In this document: piece after piece, positions 7,368-11,730 of the stretch
Position numbering within the stretch: position 1 is the stretch's first letter
How the letters are laid out: each line of letters opens with the position of its first letter
Origin: Hyphochytrium catenoides
Taxonomy: Eukaryota > Sar > Hyphochytriomycetes > Hyphochytriales > Hyphochytriaceae
DNA length: 11,730 bases
Assembly: GCA_900088475.1 (NCBI GenBank)
Contig: FLMG01002266.1
Coordinates: 1-11,730, forward strand
Reading direction: 5' to 3'
Notes under the pieces: generated by a model
What the model was told of the DNA's origin: nothing
The model's database searches: none
The model's input: the letters and a program-made list of their open reading frames with translations, nothing else
Program-made: the position numbers and the translations under genes

Positions 7368-10300
7368 ATGCCGGCGAACCATCCACCGTCAGAAGAAGAG
7401 CTGGAGATCCTAGAGGGGTGAGGAGAACTTCTCTGTCGCTAGCCTTCCTTGTCTCTCTCTTCTGTTGAATTCTTCTGTCCTCTCTCTCGCTTTGACTCTT
7501 CAAAAGGGCATCTACTCCCTGATTAGCTGGTTCACCTCAAACTCTTGTGTGTGTACCTCTTCCAGTGCCGGTGCCTTCTCTCATCCTTATCGCTCTCTCT
7601 CTCTCCTCTCACTCCGCGGCTCGTCTTTTCTCCTAGGGAGGAGGTGTCTCAGGTCTATCAGTACACAGTGTCAAGCCTCAGAGAGCTACTACCTGAGGAG
7701 GATGCGAAGATTGATAATCAGCGAAGGAATGAAGCTGCAGACGCTGCTGCCACGTTAGTCTCTACACTTGTTGACTCTGCCTCTCAGGCTCTATTTCTCC
7801 TCATATAGTTTCCGCCCTGCCGTCTAGTTGGCGCTCTTTATCTCGTGCCAAAACATGTCTCTGCCTCTCTCTCTCTGTCTCTCTCTCTTTCCCTCTCCCT
7901 CCTCGTCTCTCTGCCCAACCCCCATCCCACTCTTCCCACTTTTTGATGGTTGTGTGTCCCTGTCTGTTCCTCTCTATTTATCGCTATTGCTCTCACTGTG
8001 TTCGTTTCCCCAATATCTCTCTTAGTTTCTCTCTCCGTCGCCGCTCTTCGACCAGCATCCTCTCAACCCATCCTCTGAGCCTTCTTTTCTACTGCTGCGC
8101 CGTGGGAGAGACAGCCTGCTAATAGGTTCTTGTTTATCCATTTCCTAGTGTCGCGGGGTACAATAAGCTGATGACAGACAAAGATTACATTGCGATCGAT
8201 GGGCTGAGGAAGAGAAATGAGAAGGTCAGGAACCTCTCTCTCTGTCCAGCTTTTTAGGTCTCTCTCCTTTGCTCGCACAGCTCTCTCGGTGCTTGCTTTC
8301 TATCTTTTCACACCACCCTCTTAACGGTGTGCCCCTATCCAGGGCTGGATGGCTAGCTTCCTACGTGCAGGAGCCCGGCAACAGCTATATTTTGATCCCG
8401 CCAAGGTCCGGGCCGCCATCGTGACCTGCGGTGGTCTCTGTCCCGGCCTAAACACGGTGATCAGGGATCTCACACTCGCTCTCTATGAACTTTACGGCGT
8501 CAAGGCTGTTTATGGAATCAGGTAGCCCTTCTTTCTCACATGAATGTTGTTCCTTGTCCATCACTCTTCGTTCAGACTAAGCAGTTCTAGAGTCTATTTG
8601 CTTTCCCTTCTCCTCCAGTGTTCGCTTGGATCGTCGTACCCGTGTGACTTTCATCTTTCCTCTTCGTCTTCCTGGCCTCTCGTTCTTAGTCAAGGTTCCT
8701 CTCAACGCTTAACTGCTCTCTAGGGGAGGGTACACTGGTTTTCATTTTAAGTATAACCTCAACGGTGACGGACTGGGGGATCCCAATGCTCCGATTCTCC
8801 TTACTCCACAGGTAGTCAGTCGCTTCTTATGCTGCTCTGTCGGCCATCCTGTTGACGCTTCTTGTCTAGAATGTGGCCGATATCCATCATCAGGGCGGAA
8901 CTGTTTTAAGCACAGCGCGTGGCGGGTTTGACCTCGACCGCATCCTTAAGTTCTGTGCAGACTTCAATGTCTCTCAGCTCTATGTGATAGGAGGTGACGG
9001 TACTCATAGGTATGTCTCAGCAGACACTAAGGAGTCACAAACGAAGAGATCGGAAGACCTGTAGACCTAAATATCTTGGCTCCTTCTCCAATTTGACCAA
9101 TCAATGGCTGTCTCCGTCTTCCTGGGCCCTTGCTATATTTAGGGGAGCACACAAGATTGGTATGGCGGCGGTGGAGAGGAAGCTGAAGTTGGCCGTAGCT
9201 GGGATTCCGAAAACCATTGATAACGACATTGGCTTCATCGACCGCTCATTCGGCTTTAACACGTCAGTGGAAGAGGCTGTGAAGGCCATCCATGTATGAC
9301 TAAACTCGTTCTCCCTTTCCTTCTCTCTCTCTCTTTCTCTCTCTCTCTCCCTCCATCTACGTGCGAAAACTCCGGGCTTATCCCTTCACTTTTATCAAGC
9401 TGCCGCTCTATTAGAAAGTCCATTTATCCTTCTGCAGATGACAGTTTGCGCCTGCTGCCCTTAGCAATCCACCGTCTATTCGATAAGCCCATCGGTTTCT
9501 TCTTTTCCTCTCTTTGTGCTCTACTTTCATCTCTCTCACTCTTCATCTGGCTGCTTTTGCAGGCGGGTCTAGTAGAGGCGCAGAGTCATAAGCCCAATGG
9601 CATCGGTATTGTCAAGGTCATGGGCAGAAGTTCAGGCTTTATTGCGGCGTATGCCACGCTGGCTAGTGCTGATGTTGATCTGTGCTTGATCCCAGAGGTA
9701 AGCGCGCCCAGAGGGACGGGATGAGATGGGAGGCACTAGTGCATGGGCCAGGAACAGGGTAAAAGGGAAACTTTATCATTGTCGGGTTAACGCTCCTTCT
9801 CAACGCCGTGTCTCGCTCAGACTCCAATTGTTTTGGAAGGAGAGAGAGGATGTCTTCCTCATCTCGAAAGAATGTTAGCGAGACGCGGCTATGCCGTTGT
9901 CGTCGTAGCAGAGGGTGCGGGAGAGGAGCTGCTGGGAGCCTCAGCGGAGGTAGATGCAGGAGGAAATAAGAAGCTTCCACCCATTGGAGTATTCATCAAG
10001 CAACAGGTTAGGCTGGAGGAGAAGCACGAGCTCTAAACTATCCTTCGCCCTTCTTATACTAATCGTCTAGCCATCGCGTAATCTCCTTCAAGGGTCACAT
10101 ATACCACTGAGTGGTGTTCCTGCTCTCGCTAGCTTTTTGCGGCCAAGTGGCTGCTCTAGAGGCCTCTTTGCCAGAGAGTAGAACATCTACCTCCGGGGTT
10201 TTTTTCTCCGTTGCTCTTCTTTGTCTTGTCTACCCGACTCAATGACTTCTTGATTTTCCTGCTCTCGGCAGATTCAAGATTATTTTGACAAGAGAGGAAA

Positions 10301-11184
10301 GAAGACAGTGATCAAGTACATTGATCCTTCCTACATGATTCGAAGGTGGGAGACATACAGGCTCGGAGCCTGCTCTTGAAGGACATTTGGAGAAGCTAAC
10401 TGAACCTACTCTGGCTGGCCACTCGGCCCCATTCCCTCTCCGTTTGCTCTTTCCTCTTTGCTCCCTCTCTTTTTCTCTCACTTCTTTTTGTCGGCCTCTC
10501 TGTCTCCAGCGTGCCTCCAAATGCTGCGGACAGTCTATACTGTATGAACCTAGCGCAGAACGCCGTTCACGGAGCCATGGCAGGTGAGTTGGTTTATATT
10601 CTTCGATGTGCCGTCTCTAGTCGCTTTCTAGTTCCTGGACTCTTAACGGATCTGAGGTCTCTTCTACTGCTTTTTTATTGTCCGACTTGCTATCTAATAT
10701 CAATCAATCTATTGCGTTGATGGCATAGGCTATACTAGTTTCTCCACGGGTCTCGTCTGCAATCGCCTGGTCTACATTCCAATGCCTGCCCTTACGGCCC
10801 GCTCCCCGCGGCAGCTCAATCCATATGGAAGGTGAGCAGAGTTTGCTGGTCTTTTAGGCTTTGAGCAACTTTCAATCTGTTGTCTCTCTTCTCGAACTTT
10901 TGACCTTTCAGCCGCGTCTTTTTTCTCGGCTCTATTCTCCATCGGTTCCTGCGATGCCTTCTTCACGTCACCCTTGTAAATGACCTTACTCTGTGCCTTG
11001 TATGGACCGTAATTACATCTCTTGCATATCTGTCATTGTCTCTATTGCATGCCTGACACCATCTGTTGCCTGTTCCGCTGTTAGAACGTGGGAGCGTGTG
11101 CTGAGTCAGACCCGACAGCCGAGCACAGCTCTCCCTCGCCAAATCCCTGCTACAGCTTTGAACCCTGACAAGATCTCAGACTGA
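7368..11184 (+). CDS. PFK: ATP-dependent 6-phosphofructokinase, plant/protist type, 13 exons
   Basis: Transfers phosphate from ATP to fructose 6-phosphate in glycolysis, probably cytosolic (no transit-peptide-like N-terminus). Exons: 7368-7417, 7637-7753, 8149-8224, 8343-8521, 8724-8811, 8870-9009, 9143-9293, 9563-9697, 9821-10006, 10272-10345, 10510-10583, 10729-10831, 11085-11184. All junctions are GT-AG, keep phase and give 490 residues. Motifs: [10 protein letters not shown] (109-118) and GGDGTHRGAH (211-220), nucleotide and substrate loops; PKTIDND (239-245) with catalytic Asp243; MGRSSGFIA (287-295); LIPE (309-312); AEGAGEE (342-348); YIDPSYMIR (390-398), sugar-phosphate binding; [12 protein letters not shown] further on. 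Gly214 in GGDGT is the small residue expected of ATP users (PPi enzymes have Asp), while Lys240 replaces the bacterial Gly, as in plant ATP enzymes. The first 80 residues are a charged, helical extension. The start is chosen as the ATG whose short exon ([17 protein letters not shown]) splices in phase to exon 2. Regulation cannot be read from the sequence. Confidence 0.93.
7861..7906 (+). repeat. CT-rich tract in kinase intron 2
   Basis: Pyrimidine dinucleotide-rich sequence within intron 7754-8148. Its orientation matches the tracts in the other kinase introns, but it lies far from the acceptor, so it is more than an ordinary polypyrimidine tract. Confidence 0.8.
9319..9355 (+). repeat. CT-rich tract in kinase intron 7
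   Basis: CT dinucleotide tract within intron 9294-9562, about 25 bp after the donor and over 200 bp before the acceptor at 9561-9562. The intron also holds further C/T-rich stretches nearer the acceptor. Confidence 0.8.
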
Positions 11185-11299
11185 GACCGGTCTCCTTCCT
11201 AAGCTATTTCTACTCTAACACTTTATAATTAACTTTATGGACTGATTAGTACCATCTCTCGCTTCCCAGCGCTAGAGCGGGTAAAGGCTGACGAGCCAA

Positions 11300-11386
11300 G
11301 GAAAGGGGAGAGAGAGAGGGGGAGAGAGAGACAGAGAAAGAGAGGGAGAGAGAGAAAGAGAGAAGAGAGAGAGAGAGAGAGAAAAG
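11300..11386 (+). repeat. GA microsatellite downstream of the kinase gene
   Basis: About 87 bp of imperfect (GA)n on the + strand, interrupted by GGG, ACAG and AAAG. It has the opposite strand polarity to the CT tracts of the kinase introns and starts about 115 bp after the stop codon. Confidence 0.92.
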
Positions 11387-11705
11387 CGAGCTGTGCAGAG
11401 GAGAGGAGAGAAGAGTGGAGAAGCTCCTAGGTTGTGCCCTTTCTTAGCCCTTTATACCCGGGTTGTCGCTTTTTGTCATTGGGTCAAACATGTTAGGGCT
11501 GGCAACATGCACGAATTACCAAGAGTATGTGCTGACCGTATACAGAGACGACCCTATAAACCTACAATTGTCGGATACTTGAGCTAGGTGCCAAGGGGAG
11601 GTCTGAAGGTTCCGCCACACTTCAAGAAGGACCAATGACTTTTCGCGTGCTTGTGATGGCTGCACTCCCGCTCTCACAGCCTGTTCTTATTAGCCTTAGT
11701 TTTTT

Positions 11706-11730
11706 TCCCTCCCTCCCTCTCTCTCTCTCT
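11706..11730 (+). repeat. CT microsatellite at the window edge
   Basis: Begins with CCCT repeats and passes into CT dinucleotides, continuing beyond the last base of the window, so its full length is unknown. Confidence 0.85.

Larger units (their letters stand above)
11185..11730. other. 3' flank of the phosphofructokinase gene
   Basis: After the TGA at 11182-11184 no further exon with family similarity is seen. An AT-rich patch (11218-11240, with tataattaa) may belong to the 3' end region. A GA tract follows, then ordinary sequence with a 64-codon open frame (11393-11587) that resembles no family, then a CT tract running off the window. Confidence 0.55.

Noticed and set aside
7465-7636. Possible extra coding exon between kinase exons 1 and 2.
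   Set aside because: Exons 7368-7417 and 7637-7753 join in phase without it, and the open frame there is mostly Ser/Leu from CT-rich sequence.
9663-9980. 105-codon - strand open frame over kinase exons 8 and 9.
   Set aside because: It is antisense to strongly supported phosphofructokinase exons and shows no family features of its own.
11492-11525. hAT-like terminus (ttagggctggcaacatgc).
   Set aside because: It resembles the TAGGGCTGG start of some hAT ends, but no inverted partner or 8-bp duplication is visible, and it lies over 5 kb from the transposase relic.
1-11730. tRNA, rRNA, CRISPR arrays and bacterial-style operons.
   Set aside because: No tRNA cloverleaf, conserved rRNA segment or regularly spaced direct repeats were seen, and the spliced gene structure is eukaryotic.

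Overview
The window is nuclear DNA from an intron-rich unicellular eukaryote. Both genes are split by many short GT-AG introns (about 45-400 nt). Almost every intron is packed with sense-strand CT/TTC tracts and ends in a pyrimidine-rich CAG or TAG acceptor. The glycolytic enzyme is of the plant/protist phosphofructokinase type. I lean towards an algal or alveolate/stramenopile-like protist such as a chromerid, but nothing here fixes the lineage. The mostly GT donors argue against a typical dinoflagellate.

Layout: (1) Positions 1-3936, + strand: the 3' part of a gene whose 5' end lies outside the window. The exons encode the C-terminal two thirds of a BRO1 domain (BROX/ALIX type, the ESCRT-III-binding fold), directly followed by a complete pleckstrin-homology (PH) domain and a stop. 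(2) Positions 3937-5045: intergenic, with no gene seen, apart from a 15-bp GC-rich triplet repeat. (3) Positions about 5046-6403, - strand: a dead hAT-superfamily DNA transposon with a BED zinc finger and a DUF659-like transposase region. It carries several frameshifts and ends in a 60-bp fold-back inverted repeat where the rest of the transposase should be. (4) Positions about 6404-7367: intergenic and upstream sequence with a 250-bp CT tract. (5) Positions 7368-11184, + strand: a complete 13-exon gene for a 490-residue ATP-dependent 6-phosphofructokinase with all main active-site motifs. (6) Positions 11185-11730: 3' flank with a GA tract that gives way to a CT tract at the window edge.

The two genes do not form a pathway. 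One is a membrane/ESCRT-linked protein and the other a housekeeping glycolytic enzyme, separated by a transposon relic. The most interesting item is the BRO1-PH architecture: human BROX ends in a farnesylated CaaX box, whereas this protein ends in a PH domain, which could be an alternative way to reach membranes. Both gene models were assembled by hand from reading frame, intron phase and family similarity. In the kinase gene every junction keeps phase. In the BRO1-PH gene one junction (1134-1413) is unresolved.
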